DNA from: Bacteroides caecimuris
Lineage (GTDB): Bacteria > Bacteroidota > Bacteroidia > Bacteroidales > Bacteroidaceae
Direction of reading: 5' to 3'
Length of the DNA: 64,000 bases
NCBI RefSeq assembly: GCF_001688725.2
Contig: NZ_CP015401.2
Span: 1,116,001 to 1,180,000, forward strand
Shown here: piece after piece, positions 8,797 to 17,333 of the stretch
How positions within the stretch are numbered: position 1 is the stretch's first letter
Layout: each line of letters opens with the position of its first letter
Translations under genes and position numbers: made by a program
Notes under the pieces: generated by a model
What the model was told of the DNA's origin: nothing
Seen by the model: the letters and a program-made list of their open reading frames with translations, nothing else
Database searches by the model: none

Positions 8797-9873
8797 TTAC
8801 CTTTTCAAATGCTTGTCAAGCCATGAATATGCCTGTTCTTTTACTCCTTTTGGAAAACAGTGGCGTCCGCCATTTTCTTCAAAAAGGACTATCTCTATAT
8901 CTGTGCCGTCGTTTTTCAAGTATTTATCTTTGAAAAGCTCCAGTTCCGCAGCAAATCTTTTATCCGATGGGTCCGGATGACCGTCGCCCCACTGGTGCGC
9001 ACCTTCAGATATGAATAAAGCCCGAGGAGCGATGGCCGCTATATAATCATGAGTGTTTATGCCGAACTTCACACTGCTCGGAAGTGCCAGTGAGGCTGGC
9101 ATTGTGCCCGGTCGGTTGTAGTTGTAATAATTGTTGATTTCTGATGTCCCACAGTTGGCCACGGCCGCTTTAACGCGAGGCTCATAGAACAAACAGTATG
9201 AAAGAGCATTTGCCCCTGCGGAATGGCCTATAGCACCAATATTATCTGTGTCTACCTCTGGCATTGCCACCAGGACATCAACTGCGCGTGAAAAGTCGTA
9301 TGCTTCTTTACCCCAGGTGTTACGTCCTTCCGCGAGCAATACTCCGATTCGTTTCTGTTGGGTAAAGAAGTCCCTCTCATAATCATTCTCGGATAAATTT
9401 CCCCAGTCTTGACACGTTTTGCGCCTGTCGGCATGATAGAATCTGTCAGGGCACATCACGATATAACCGCGTTCAAAGAGTTCTCTACCATAGAACATTG
9501 TGCTGTCACCCATCAGCCCGGCAGGTTCCGACTTGCCTATATGGTAATAAACATCGTCCTGATGCATTGCGACAATCGCCGGAGCCTTCTTGCCTGACGG
9601 TAGAGATGGGACAAACAGATATGCACTACCCCAATCATCCGGAGTCTCAAGTACAGGATTTCCCGGTTCTATAAAGTAGCGTATCTTATACTTGACCCCA
9701 CCGTCTAAGGCAGTGGTCTCCAATGTGTCAACCCGCAAAGGCTCTTTCTTAGGCATCACTCCCAACAAAGATGTCAACATGTCATTATGTGTTAGTGCCG
9801 GAATCTGCGCCACCGTTGTCATTGTAAGAGCGACACAAAACAAGAATGTGATGATTTGTTTCTGCATACACAA
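8797..9873 (-). CDS. Secreted alpha/beta hydrolase (dienelactone hydrolase / acetyl-xylan-esterase-like)
   Basis: A 358-residue exported hydrolase. The signal peptide is QIITFLFCVALTMTTVAQ. The nucleophile elbow is GAIGHSAGANAL (about residue 218). A late acidic region and the histidine in ENGGRHCFPKG near the C-terminus complete a plausible Ser-Asp-His triad. A likely start is either the ATG at 9873 or the second Met two codons later. The family hydrolyses esters on carbohydrates or lactones; the substrate cannot be told. It is flanked by pseudogenes and mobile-element fragments and may be a surviving passenger gene. Confidence 0.8.
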   Translation of the reverse strand: MCMQKQIITFLFCVALTMTTVAQIPALTHNDMLTSLLGVMPKKEPLRVDTLETTALDGGVKYKIRYFIEPGNPVLETPDDWGSAYLFVPSLPSGKKAPAIVAMHQDDVYYHIGKSEPAGLMGDSTMFYGRELFERGYIVMCPDRFYHADRRKTCQDWGNLSENDYERDFFTQQKRIGVLLAEGRNTWGKEAYDFSRAVDVLVAMPEVDTDNIGAIGHSAGANALSYCLFYEPRVKAAVANCGTSEINNYYNYNRPGTMPASLALPSSVKFGINTHDYIAAIAPRALFISEGAHQWGDGHPDPSDKRFAAELELFKDKYLKNDGTDIEIVLFEENGGRHCFPKGVKEQAYSWLDKHLKR

Positions 9874-9944
9874 TAGTTATCTCATTGGCTCTCTGAGATT
9901 ATTGAAGGATTAAAGAAAACGTGAGCCAACTATGCCACGTCTTA

Positions 9945-10061
9945 GTTTGTAGGTCGTAGGAAACCTTTGATGCAGATGTAACAATAGTGACCCACGCTAT
10001 ATGCGTGAAAACCACTATGCTATTCCTTGCATCGGTTTCTGAATTTCCTACGTTCACAAAC
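9945..10061. repeat. Imperfect 30-bp inverted repeat with a central dyad
   Basis: The left arm at 9945-9974 (GTTTGTAGGTCGTAGGAAAC...GATGCA) is mirrored at 10028-10061 (TGCATCGGTTTC...CCTACGTTCACAAAC). A perfect small dyad CACGC-TATAT-GCGTG sits between them at 9993-10007. It lies between the esterase and the 3' end of a recombinase pseudogene. The layout resembles a recombinase core/arm region or the border of an invertible or integrated segment. The rest of 9874-10245 shows no gene. Confidence 0.5.
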
Positions 10062-10245
10062 TACAAGATAAGCATAACGCTTCTTTTTTTATCCAAAATG
10101 TCGTGGACCGGACTTCTCCAATCCGTTTGCAAAGTTAATCATAATCTTTGGGATTCAGCGGATTATTGGCAGATATTTTGTAATTTTGCATTATAATATC
10201 CGTCTATTGGTAAGCGTTGGATAGATTTGCAAAACATTCACGGTT

Positions 10246-11453
10246 TCACAGCAAATCCAGTATCTTCTTATTGGCTTTATCCACCACGGATGTGTCCAGC
10301 GATGCGAGATAAATCTGCGTGGTGTTCTCCGAATCATGCTCCATACCTTCGCTGATGACAGAGACAGGTACATTTCGGCTCTTTGCTACACTTGCCCACG
10401 AGTGTCGTCCGACATACATAGTCAAGGGTATTGGCAAATCCAATTATTTCCCGATTTTCTTCAACAGATGGTTTACACAGTGAAGCTTGTTGACATATTG
10501 CTTCCGATAATCTTCGTGCCGTTTTGTAATGATGGGCAGTATATATTCTGTTTCGTTTATCGGATATTTGTCAAGAATCTCCTGCATACACTTTTCCCAT
10601 TTAATGAACAGTTGTTGCCCCGTCTTACGCCTGCGGTAGGAAAGAGTGTCATTTTGCAAGTCCTTCTTTTTCAGATAAGCCATGTCAATGAACGACATTC
10701 CTCTTGTGTAGAAACAGAACAAGAACATATCACGGGCATAATCAAGGTTGGGCTTCAATGACAAGTCCAGTCCTTTGATACGCCTGATGTTATTGAGAGA
10801 CAAGGCTCGCTTCATGGTTTTCTCCACTCCGGTATAGACAGACTTGAACGGATGTCGTTGCTCCGTCAATCCATCCTCCACCGCACGGTTATAGACATCT
10901 TTCAGAATACGCATATAGAACGATATGGTGTTAGGCGCATTTTCCCTGCCTTTCAAATAGGCCTCGTACTCTGCCAGTAAATCCGTATTAAGTTGGTCAA
11001 ACAAGACCTCCGTGTCATTCATAAAACCGCTGAAACTTCTGAGGGCAGCTGTGTAGGTTTCTGAGGTGCGTATCTTCCCCAAACATTTCAGTCTTGCTAT
11101 CTGCTGGCTGATGTAAGCGTTGAACGATAGTTCTTGCCTGTTTTTATGAAAGCGCATGACTACATCATCTGTTACAAATGTGCCGGATTGGGATAACGTG
11201 TGTATGACTTTGTTCAAACTCTCCTTGTCCCACTTGATACGCGAACCAATTGAAAGCAGATAGTTGTTCCGCTCTTGTTCTGTTGATAGATGATGCAAAA
11301 TAACCGTTTCGGAATGACAGTCCCATTCCGAATCGAAAAGTTTATACTCGGTGTTTATCTGTCTGACACACGGTTGTGGATAACCTGATAGTAGAGTGTA
11401 CCCTCCCTGCCGTTCACGGTGGATGGGCGGAACTTGACCTTGACCGATGCCAT
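10246..11453 (-). pseudogene. Tyrosine recombinase pseudogene (frameshift and in-frame stop)
   Basis: Reading from the ATG at 11453 gives MASVKVKFRPSTVNGREGTL, a typical Bacteroides site-specific recombinase start. A shift of frame near 11355-11372 (consistent with loss of one base) continues as RQINTEYKLFDSEWD. An in-frame TAA at 10446-10444 then follows NHLLKKIGK, and the frame resumes as LDLPIPLTMYVGRHSWASVA to the end ILDLL. Catalytic boxes are visible: the first arginine in YTRGMSFIDMAY, GRHSWAS, and the tyrosine in NTTQIYLASLD. The usual GMGHDSE reads GMEHDSE, a further decay sign. Related recombinases act as serotype/DNA invertases or integrases. The ATG lies 1 bp after the stop of the mobA-like gene. 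Confidence 0.85.
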
Positions 11454-11454
11454 A

Positions 11455-11880
11455 TTAGTCGGATTTAGATTGCTCCCACTTAACGTATATCTCCCTTGAA
11501 AGTTCCACAATTTCTTTGCTCAACTTCACAAGATCGATGGTATGTTTCTCCAGTTTGTAGAGCAACGCCATCGCCTTCTTCTCCGAAAAGTGGATGCGCA
11601 ACTCTTTAACGACCTGATTGTAGTTCGTACCGATGGCACGGAACTGGGCGTGGAAGTCCGACAGTTTGGTGTAGTAGTCTACCAGCGTCTTGTCCACCTT
11701 CAGCACCCTGAACTTCTGTCCGAAGAAATGCGCCTTGAGAAAGACGGCTTTCGCATACACGTTCGATTCCTCGTACATCGTCAGGAACCTGTTCCACTCC
11801 ACATCATCGAAGCGCACCATCACACAGTGTGTCCTCGGATTCAACTTGGGATTTCTCCCGTACTTGCTCTTCTTTTTCAT
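11455..11880 (-). CDS. MobA-like relaxosome protein of a CTnDOT-type element
   Basis: A 141-residue basic protein matching the small mobilization proteins encoded beside oriT in Bacteroides conjugative transposons. It has a lysine-rich N-terminus (MKKKSKYGRNPKLNPRTH), a ribbon-helix-helix-like segment (VMVRFDDVEWNRFLTMYEES), the conserved FRAIGTNYNQVVKELR and a helical C-terminus. It would bind oriT and assist a relaxase, but no relaxase gene follows: a recombinase pseudogene begins 1 bp past its stop. A palindrome-rich region upstream (11947-12073) is the expected oriT place. Confidence 0.75.
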   Translation of the reverse strand: MKKKSKYGRNPKLNPRTHCVMVRFDDVEWNRFLTMYEESNVYAKAVFLKAHFFGQKFRVLKVDKTLVDYYTKLSDFHAQFRAIGTNYNQVVKELRIHFSEKKAMALLYKLEKHTIDLVKLSKEIVELSREIYVKWEQSKSD

Positions 11881-11946
11881 TCTTCTTATTCTTTCAATTT
11901 TATGGCTTGTCCATTGTTTAATCTTTAATTAAGGAACCCCGAAATT

Positions 11947-12073
11947 ATCCGACTGCGGAGGATAATTCTGCCCACGGCAGTGCTGGGATTTTCAGTTACT
12001 CGGAAGCATTCGAGTAGCTGAAAATATACCTTGCTGTGTCTTTGAGGACACAAAAATCCTCCGTTTGTCGGAT
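11947..12073. other. Palindrome-rich region, candidate oriT of the CTnDOT-like remnant
   Basis: An outer inverted repeat is formed by ATCCGACTGCGGAGGAT (11947-11963) and ATCCTCCGTTTGTCGGAT (12056-12073). Inside it is a strong hairpin, TTTTCAGTTACTCG (11989-12002) with CGAGTAGCTGAAAA (12011-12024). A small TGTC-tttga-GGACA dyad lies near 12037-12050. The region sits 67 bp upstream of the mobA-like start. The remainder up to 12637 shows no gene. Confidence 0.55.
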
Positions 12074-12673
12074 TGGGAAAACACCTTTCAAACTCCAAGT
12101 CGCTTCATCCGGGTATTCCTCACTGTTCGGGTACAAAGTTACACCTTAACACGGTATCGGACAGTGGTTTGAACCGGACAATGGCTACCTATCGACGCAA
12201 TATGCAGCCACTTATCGAAATGCAGGTTCAATCATTTCCTTATTTAGTCAAACAATGATTCAAAAGATGAAAGTTCTGAGTACATGAGAATAGAGAAATT
12301 CAAATACTGATCAAAAGGATTTGTTGAATACCTGCCAAAACGAGTATTGAGGAAAATCAAACAATGGTTGTCTGACAATTTGATGATACATTGATTTAAT
12401 GATTTCATGACGTAATGTTGTCACTCTCCAAACGACCAAAATTTTGTTTCACCACACAACTATATAGAGAACTATTAAATAAGCGGATTGTGAAATAGTC
12501 AGCCTTTCTGTTTGAACAGCATTCATGCGAAAAGAACCGTTTCTGTATGATACCCACGGACAATGATTACCGTATCGGTGCAACACGCTGCCACTTTCTG
12601 GAAATCCATTGCAAGGTAGTAGATTATATATTACTTTGTGGCAAAAGAAACAGTAACAATAAAAAGTATGTAT

Positions 12674-12985
12674 ATGGAAATCGTATCAATTGAAAGAAAG
12701 ACCTTTGAGGCGATGGTCGCCAAGTTCGACCGTTTCGTCAGTCGCATGGATGCCATCTGCCGGCGGCACGGAGAGAAGAAGATGGGCGAGTGGATGGACA
12801 ATCAGGACGTTTGCCGGATGCTCAACATCAGCCCACGCACATTGCAGACCCTTCGGGACAACGGGACGCTGGCTTACTCGCAGATAAACCACAAGACGTA
12901 TTACCGTCCCGATGACGTGCAGCGTATTGTTTCCGTTGTGGAGGACAGGCGGAAAGAGGCGAAGTTCAAAGGAAGAACTGTATAA
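12674..12985 (+). CDS. Xis2c-like HTH protein (CTnDOT-type excision operon)
   Basis: A small DNA-binding protein with an excisionase-type HTH domain at its C-terminal half (MDNQDVCRMLNISPRTLQTL then RDNGTLAYSQINHKTYYRPD). The frame is open from a GTG at 12638, but the internal ATG at 12674 (MEIVSIERKTFEAMV) matches the usual start of this family. With the next gene it resembles the xis2c-xis2d pair that controls excision of CTnDOT. The downstream orf3/exc genes of that operon are absent, so this is a fragment of an element. Confidence 0.75.
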   Translation: MEIVSIERKTFEAMVAKFDRFVSRMDAICRRHGEKKMGEWMDNQDVCRMLNISPRTLQTLRDNGTLAYSQINHKTYYRPDDVQRIVSVVEDRRKEAKFKGRTV

Positions 12986-13038
12986 ACTTGATGAAATGAA
13001 CGAAGTAAACTAACAATACCCACTAAATCCAAAGTAGC

Positions 13039-13344
13039 ATGAATGAACTGATAAACAAGGACAGCGAGTGGATAATCCACTTCATGGGTAGTCTCGACCG
13101 TCTTTTGGACAGCTTCGAGCATCTGACCGCCAATTACCGACCGACACTGAACGGAGAGCGTTTCTTCACTGACAAAGAAGTGTCGGCACGGCTGAAAGTG
13201 AGCCGCCGGACACTTCAGGACTACCGGAACGAAGGGCGCATAGCCTATATCCAGTTGGGCGGTAAAATCCTCTACCGTGAATCCGACATCGAAAGGATGC
13301 TTGCTGACGGCTACCGCTCCGCCTATCGGCTGACAGGCACATGA
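13039..13344 (+). CDS. Xis2d-like HTH protein (CTnDOT-type excision operon)
   Basis: A 101-residue protein: an amphipathic N-terminus (WIIHFMGSLDRLLDSFEHL) followed by an excisionase-like HTH (FFTDKEVSARLKVSRRTLQD, YRNEGRIAYIQLGGKILYRE). It lies 53 bp downstream of the Xis2c-like gene in the same direction. In CTnDOT the homologous pair is a recombination directionality factor that also activates transfer genes; the same role here is by analogy. Confidence 0.78.
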   Translation: MNELINKDSEWIIHFMGSLDRLLDSFEHLTANYRPTLNGERFFTDKEVSARLKVSRRTLQDYRNEGRIAYIQLGGKILYRESDIERMLADGYRSAYRLTGT

Positions 13345-13692
13345 TTTTCTTGAAAGAGCGCAGTTTGCCGTCTGCCCAGTGATTGCGTCAGCAACGGACT
13401 TTCGGCAAAAAGAGAAAGGAACGGTTTACGGACGGAGCATCAAAATACCGCTTCGTCTGTAAGTCGCTCCTCTCTTCTTTCTTCTGATTTCCCGTCAGTC
13501 GCTTGTTTCCGTTGCCGGATGCTTTTCAAGCGAGTGGCAGACAGTGACAAGGTTTTCGGGTTGAATACGCTCAAACTTGTTTGAGGAAGATTCTGCCCGA
13601 AACGGCTCTGCCGCCCGACCTTGCCGCTGCCATTAAGCCATACGCTACCTTTGCATCCGTGCATCGGGAACGAGTGGCTGACGGGATGAACC
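13345..13692. other. Non-coding stretch inside the CTnDOT-like remnant
   Basis: About 350 bp of relatively GC-rich sequence between the Xis2d-like gene and the converging RhuM-like gene. The open frames here have no recognisable protein character. No terminator or repeat stands out. Confidence 0.4.
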
Positions 13693-14067
13693 TCAACTAT
13701 ACCATCGGTTATTACCTCTGACGCTGGCAACAAATAGTGTAATCGGTGTAGCTTTCTTAATGGTGCTAATTTCATTTATTATAAACCGTCTGAACAAGAC
13801 ACTCTCTTTACTGCATATCCTGAATGCAACGGCTATAATCACTTCAATGTTATAGACATCATAACTGATACCATCCGGTTGCCTGACATACTTTATCGTG
13901 TCAAATTCGTTCAGTTCCTTATTCTTGTAAATGGTATGAATCGCCTTGCGGATATCGCATGAGAACATCCCGAACAGGTCGGCTATCTCGAATTGTGTCA
14001 TCCATACGGGTACTGTCGGCATAATGACTACACCCGTTTCACTGATTGTTATTATTCCTCTGTCCAT
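13693..14067 (-). CDS. RhuM-like conserved protein of mobile elements
   Basis: A 124-residue protein of a type often found in Bacteroides conjugative elements. Recognisable segments are VPVWMTQFEIADLFGMFSCD, IRKAIHTIYKNKEL and YVRQPDGISYDVYNIEVIIA, as in RhuM/virulence-related proteins; the first segment resembles an HTH. It lies 21 bp downstream of a recombinase gene, probably in one transcript with the two recombinases. Function unknown. Confidence 0.65.
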   Translation of the reverse strand: MDRGIITISETGVVIMPTVPVWMTQFEIADLFGMFSCDIRKAIHTIYKNKELNEFDTIKYVRQPDGISYDVYNIEVIIAVAFRICSKESVLFRRFIINEISTIKKATPITLFVASVRGNNRWYS

Positions 14068-14088
14068 AATGTATTGAATTGATACTGT

Positions 14089-15309
14089 TTACTTATTGCT
14101 GTCTGGCTTTTCGCCGGTAGATTGTATCTTCCTGCGTTCCATTAGCTTGTCCATGTCCTTCGAGATTTTATCATCGGTTATCCGTGCGTAACCCTGTGTC
14201 GTCCGGATATTGGAATGTCCCATCATTTTAGCGATGCTCTCGATAGGTATATCCGCCGAAATCAGGAATGTTCCGAAGCTGTGCCGACTTTGATGATAGG
14301 ACAAGTTATCCTCTTTCCCTATGATAACGCCCATCTCATGGATATCAAACCAGAGGGCATCACGGCTGGGAAGAGGGAACACGGGCTGTTCATCGTCAGT
14401 CGTGTTATACAGCGACAATATCCGCTCCGCTATGGGATGCAGTGGAATGAACGCCTCTATCTTTGTCTTCTTGCGGTTGATGCGGATGTACCGCCTACCA
14501 TCCGCATTCGTCCCGATATGATGTGGATGCAGGAGCATTATATCCACATACGCCAGTCCGGTCAGGGTCGAAAAGATGAAAGCCCGTCTTGCCAGTTCCA
14601 TCCGCTTGTCATACATCGGGGTGGAAAGTATCTTCTTGAACTCCTCACGGCTGATATACCTGTGCCTTGCCTCCGGCTTGGTTTCATATTCCATTTCCTC
14701 ACAAGGGTTCACGCAGATAATCTCCTTATCGACTGCCAGATACAGCAGGCGGTTCAACCAACGCAGGCAATGGTTGGTTTGGGAAGCCCCGAAATTCTTG
14801 CATCTCTTCAAAAACGCTTTGTAGGCTTTGCCGAAGTCTTCCGTGACTTCTTCAAGGCCTATGTCTTTCTTACCCAAAGACATGAGATAATTTGTCAGGT
14901 ACTTCTGGTAATACATTGAACTCCGATAGGAAGAAGTTGAGTCTATTTCCTCGGAATGTTTCTTCAAACGCTCTCTTTCCCATTCCCCCATTTGCAGGAG
15001 GGTCGTCGGATGGATGTTGTTCAAGGTGATATGGTTCTTCAGCATCTCCGCACTGACCACACCTTGCGATTTCAATATCTCATTATAGGCTTCCTCTGTC
15101 ATCCGCAGGTATTCCCGTAAACGGTTGTTCTCCCTTGCGGACTTTATCTCGTTCTTCCTGCCGTTCCAGTCTTCCGGTCTGCAATAAATTCCGGGACTGA
15201 TGACGGTCTGTTTGCCGTCAATGGTTATACGACACAATACGGCGGTCGTACCGTCAGCCTTTACCTTGCTGCGGTTGATGTAGGGTAATAATGAAAATGT
15301 ACTTCGCAT
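14089..15309 (-). CDS. IntDOT-type tyrosine recombinase (second of a tandem pair)
   Basis: A 406-residue intact recombinase: an Arm-binding N-terminus (TFSLLPYINRSKVKADGTTA), a SAM-like core-binding domain around residues 105-210, and a catalytic domain from about 220. Catalytic boxes are STLTGLAYVDI, HQSRHSFGT and GHSNIRTTQGYARI with the nucleophilic Tyr. As in IntDOT, the first catalytic Arg position (TGLRxxD in most integrases) is not arginine; here it is alanine. It is 15 bp downstream of the other recombinase and 21 bp upstream of the RhuM-like gene. It probably catalyses integration/excision or inversion. Confidence 0.88.
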   Translation of the reverse strand: MRSTFSLLPYINRSKVKADGTTAVLCRITIDGKQTVISPGIYCRPEDWNGRKNEIKSARENNRLREYLRMTEEAYNEILKSQGVVSAEMLKNHITLNNIHPTTLLQMGEWERERLKKHSEEIDSTSSYRSSMYYQKYLTNYLMSLGKKDIGLEEVTEDFGKAYKAFLKRCKNFGASQTNHCLRWLNRLLYLAVDKEIICVNPCEEMEYETKPEARHRYISREEFKKILSTPMYDKRMELARRAFIFSTLTGLAYVDIMLLHPHHIGTNADGRRYIRINRKKTKIEAFIPLHPIAERILSLYNTTDDEQPVFPLPSRDALWFDIHEMGVIIGKEDNLSYHQSRHSFGTFLISADIPIESIAKMMGHSNIRTTQGYARITDDKISKDMDKLMERRKIQSTGEKPDSNK

Positions 15310-15324
15310 ATTATTCTTTAAGTG

Positions 15325-16554
15325 TTAAAGAGTGAGTTTGAAATCTTCGGTCGCTTTAATGAACTTGTCCATGTCCTCGAAAAGTTTCTTCGGGCTGACA
15401 CGGGCATAGACCTGAGTGGTGGAAATATCGGAATGTCCCAACATTCGGCTGATGGTCTCTATCGGAACGCCTGCTTCAAGCGTTATCAACGAGGCAAAGC
15501 TATGGCGGGCCTGATGGTAGCACAAGTCATCCTTGATTCTTGACAATGCCGCCAACGCTTTCATGTGCCTTCTGAGATTTGACCAGCGAAGTAAAGGAAA
15601 CAAGGTTTCCCTGTCCTCACTATGGTACTTATTGATAAGCGCAATAGCTTCGGGCAATAGTTTTACGCTGGCACGGAGTTCGTTCTTCTTTCTGCGGTAT
15701 TTCAGCCACAAAGCCCCGTCCTTATCCGTATATAAATTGGTATGTGTAATTGAAACGACATCTGCATAAGAGACTCCGGTATAGCATCCGAAGAGAAACA
15801 TATCCCTTGCCAGTATGTGGGATTTGCGGTAAGTAGGTATTTCCACATCCCGGATTTTCTCAAACGATTCACGGCTTAATGCCCGTGGTGTCGTTTCAGT
15901 CTTCTTCGGCAAGGTAAAATGCTGGAAATGGCTCCTGTCGGCATACCCCTTCTTATAAGCCAGACGGCATATCTTCTTCAGGATGGCAAGATGATGGCGG
16001 ACGGTATCTATCGCATATCCCTTGTTTTCCATAGCGAATGCTTGATAGTCGTGGATGAACTGTTCCGTCAGTTGCCCGAATGCCAGGTCCTTGACCTTGT
16101 ACTGATGCTCGATGAACTCTCCGAGGGTCAGACGCATATAGTGATAGCCGGGATAAGTTCCTTTCGCGCGGTCTATGCCGATACGGGCTTTGAGGTCGTC
16201 ACAGACAACATCCGTCATTTTCATGAGAGTCATCTGTGTTTCCATGCTGCCTTGAAAATGATTCTTCACATCGGTGGCTTCAAAATCCACTTTACGACTC
16301 ACAAGGCTGTTGAAAGCGTTGTTCACCGCCAACAGCAGTTTTTCAATCCTGGCATTGGTTTCCACCGCTTCCTTGCTCTTGCCGTTCAGACGGCTTTCAC
16401 GGGGATTCCACAGTTCGGGAGTGCAGGACAGCTTAGATCCGAACTGCGCCATCGTGCGGTTCACGGTGACTCTTCCCATTATCGGGGCTTTGCCCGATTT
16501 GTCCAGTCCGCTCTTTTTGAGGTAGAGCAACACCTTGAATTTTTCTACTTTCAT
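15325..16554 (-). CDS. IntDOT-type tyrosine recombinase (first of a tandem pair)
   Basis: A 409-residue recombinase with an Arm-binding N-terminus (FKVLLYLKKSGLDKSGKAPI), a SAM-like domain and a catalytic domain. Boxes are CYTGVSYADVV (no Arg at the first catalytic position), HQARHSFASL and GHSDISTTQVYARV (Tyr nucleophile). It belongs to a family of tandem recombinases at the ends of Bacteroides conjugative elements. A -7-like box and a 9-bp inverted repeat lie directly upstream, consistent with autoregulation. Confidence 0.88.
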   Translation of the reverse strand: MKVEKFKVLLYLKKSGLDKSGKAPIMGRVTVNRTMAQFGSKLSCTPELWNPRESRLNGKSKEAVETNARIEKLLLAVNNAFNSLVSRKVDFEATDVKNHFQGSMETQMTLMKMTDVVCDDLKARIGIDRAKGTYPGYHYMRLTLGEFIEHQYKVKDLAFGQLTEQFIHDYQAFAMENKGYAIDTVRHHLAILKKICRLAYKKGYADRSHFQHFTLPKKTETTPRALSRESFEKIRDVEIPTYRKSHILARDMFLFGCYTGVSYADVVSITHTNLYTDKDGALWLKYRRKKNELRASVKLLPEAIALINKYHSEDRETLFPLLRWSNLRRHMKALAALSRIKDDLCYHQARHSFASLITLEAGVPIETISRMLGHSDISTTQVYARVSPKKLFEDMDKFIKATEDFKLTL

Positions 16555-16597
16555 ACGCTTATATTTTTTAGTGCAAAATTACTTGCCGTATAAGCGT
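16555..16597 (-). promoter_or_regulatory. Promoter and inverted repeat upstream of the tandem recombinases
   Basis: ACGCTTATA (16555-16563) and TATAAGCGT (16589-16597) form a perfect 9-bp inverted repeat. Between the arms the minus strand reads TAATTTTGC (16581-16573), a good TAnnTTTG -7 box 19 bp before the start codon. The arms would let a protein cover the promoter, or could be a recombinase site. Confidence 0.5.
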
Positions 16598-16833
16598 TCC
16601 TTGATATGCAAAACATTGTGTATGAGCGCAAACAAAACGGTGAGGGTTTCTTTTCATTGCCTGCCGTTACCTATTCCCGTTTCGGTAACTGCCCAGCTAA
16701 CGGTTTGGTAACTGAACAACCTCAATATTCCGTTATTATTTGCATTTTCTCCACTTGGCAGAATGCTGAAACAAAGCTCATTTCAAACGGTTTACGTTTT
16801 ATCTTCACCTGTCCGCTTTTCCTTGCACAGCCT

Positions 16834-17019
16834 ATCACTTTCCACCTTGCCCGCCACAGCTTCGCTTCGCTATTGTTGGAAAATGGTGTTGATATATACA
16901 CCATTAAGTCTTTGATGGGACATACAAACGTCAGAACCATGCAGATTTATACGCACATCGTAAATGAACAGAAAGAAAAAGCTGCTAATACGCTGCATAT
17001 AGACAATTTGGATTTATAG
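16834..17019 (+). pseudogene. C-terminal fragment of a tyrosine recombinase
   Basis: The frame encodes PITFHLARHSFASLLLENG, MGHTNVRTMQIYTHI and KEKAANTLHIDNLDL: the HxxR, GH and tyrosine boxes of an integrase C-terminus. Upstream sequence in the same frame (from 16606) has no integrase character, so the N-terminal two thirds are missing. It is in the same orientation as the truncated integrase at 6503 and as the mobilizable-element genes that follow. It probably marks the original integrase position of that backbone. Confidence 0.8.
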
Positions 17020-17090
17020 GTTATAGTGGGGACTTCCACCATTGAGCACCAATGACTTATGTAATACCAATCATATACTTACCACTGTTT

Positions 17091-17127
17091 ACCCCTCACG
17101 AGGCATCGGCTTTTTGAGGGGTATTTT
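17091..17127 (+). terminator. Terminator-like hairpin after the integrase fragment
   Basis: ACCCCTC (17091-17097) pairs with GAGGGGT (17116-17122) across an 18-nt loop and is followed by ATTTTG. It is 72 bp past the integrase stop. Confidence 0.5.
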
Positions 17128-17267
17128 GTAGCATTGAGGCTTTTGGTAAGGAATATGTTAGTCCCAATAGTAGTTTATTCCCCTTTTATTATGGCTTCCA
17201 ATAAATTCCCGTATTAATGAAACTTAAATCTGTCAGTGGTAAATGAGCGGTTGATTGGTGGCGGTCA

Positions 17268-17306
17268 AGCACCTATTTAGCACCTATAAGCATCCCTATA
17301 CTTTTG
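17268..17306 (+). promoter_or_regulatory. Promoter and 11-bp-spaced direct repeats ahead of the HTH gene
   Basis: The -7 box TACTTTTG is at 17299-17306. A TTTA at 17276-17279 is 19 bp further upstream, near the usual -33 spacing. AGCACCTAT occurs at 17268-17276 and again at 17279-17287, so the copies lie one helical turn apart across the -33 region. They could be operator half sites for the HTH protein encoded next. Confidence 0.5.
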
Positions 17307-17333
17307 CGGCATCAACTTTAATACGAAGAAAAA

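Larger units (their letters stand above)
7803..16597. mobile_element. Mosaic of decayed insertions including a CTnDOT-like remnant
   Basis: The segment between the N-terminal integrase fragment and the C-terminal one contains pseudogenes (receptor-like, recombinase), an esterase, mobA/oriT-like, Xis2c/Xis2d-like, RhuM-like and tandem IntDOT-type genes. No transfer (tra) genes are present, so the conjugative element is largely deleted. Borders are approximate. Confidence 0.6.

Noticed and set aside
13440..13775. 111-codon leftward frame next to the RhuM-like gene
   Set aside because: Low-complexity, no family resemblance, and it overlaps the RhuM-like gene in another frame.
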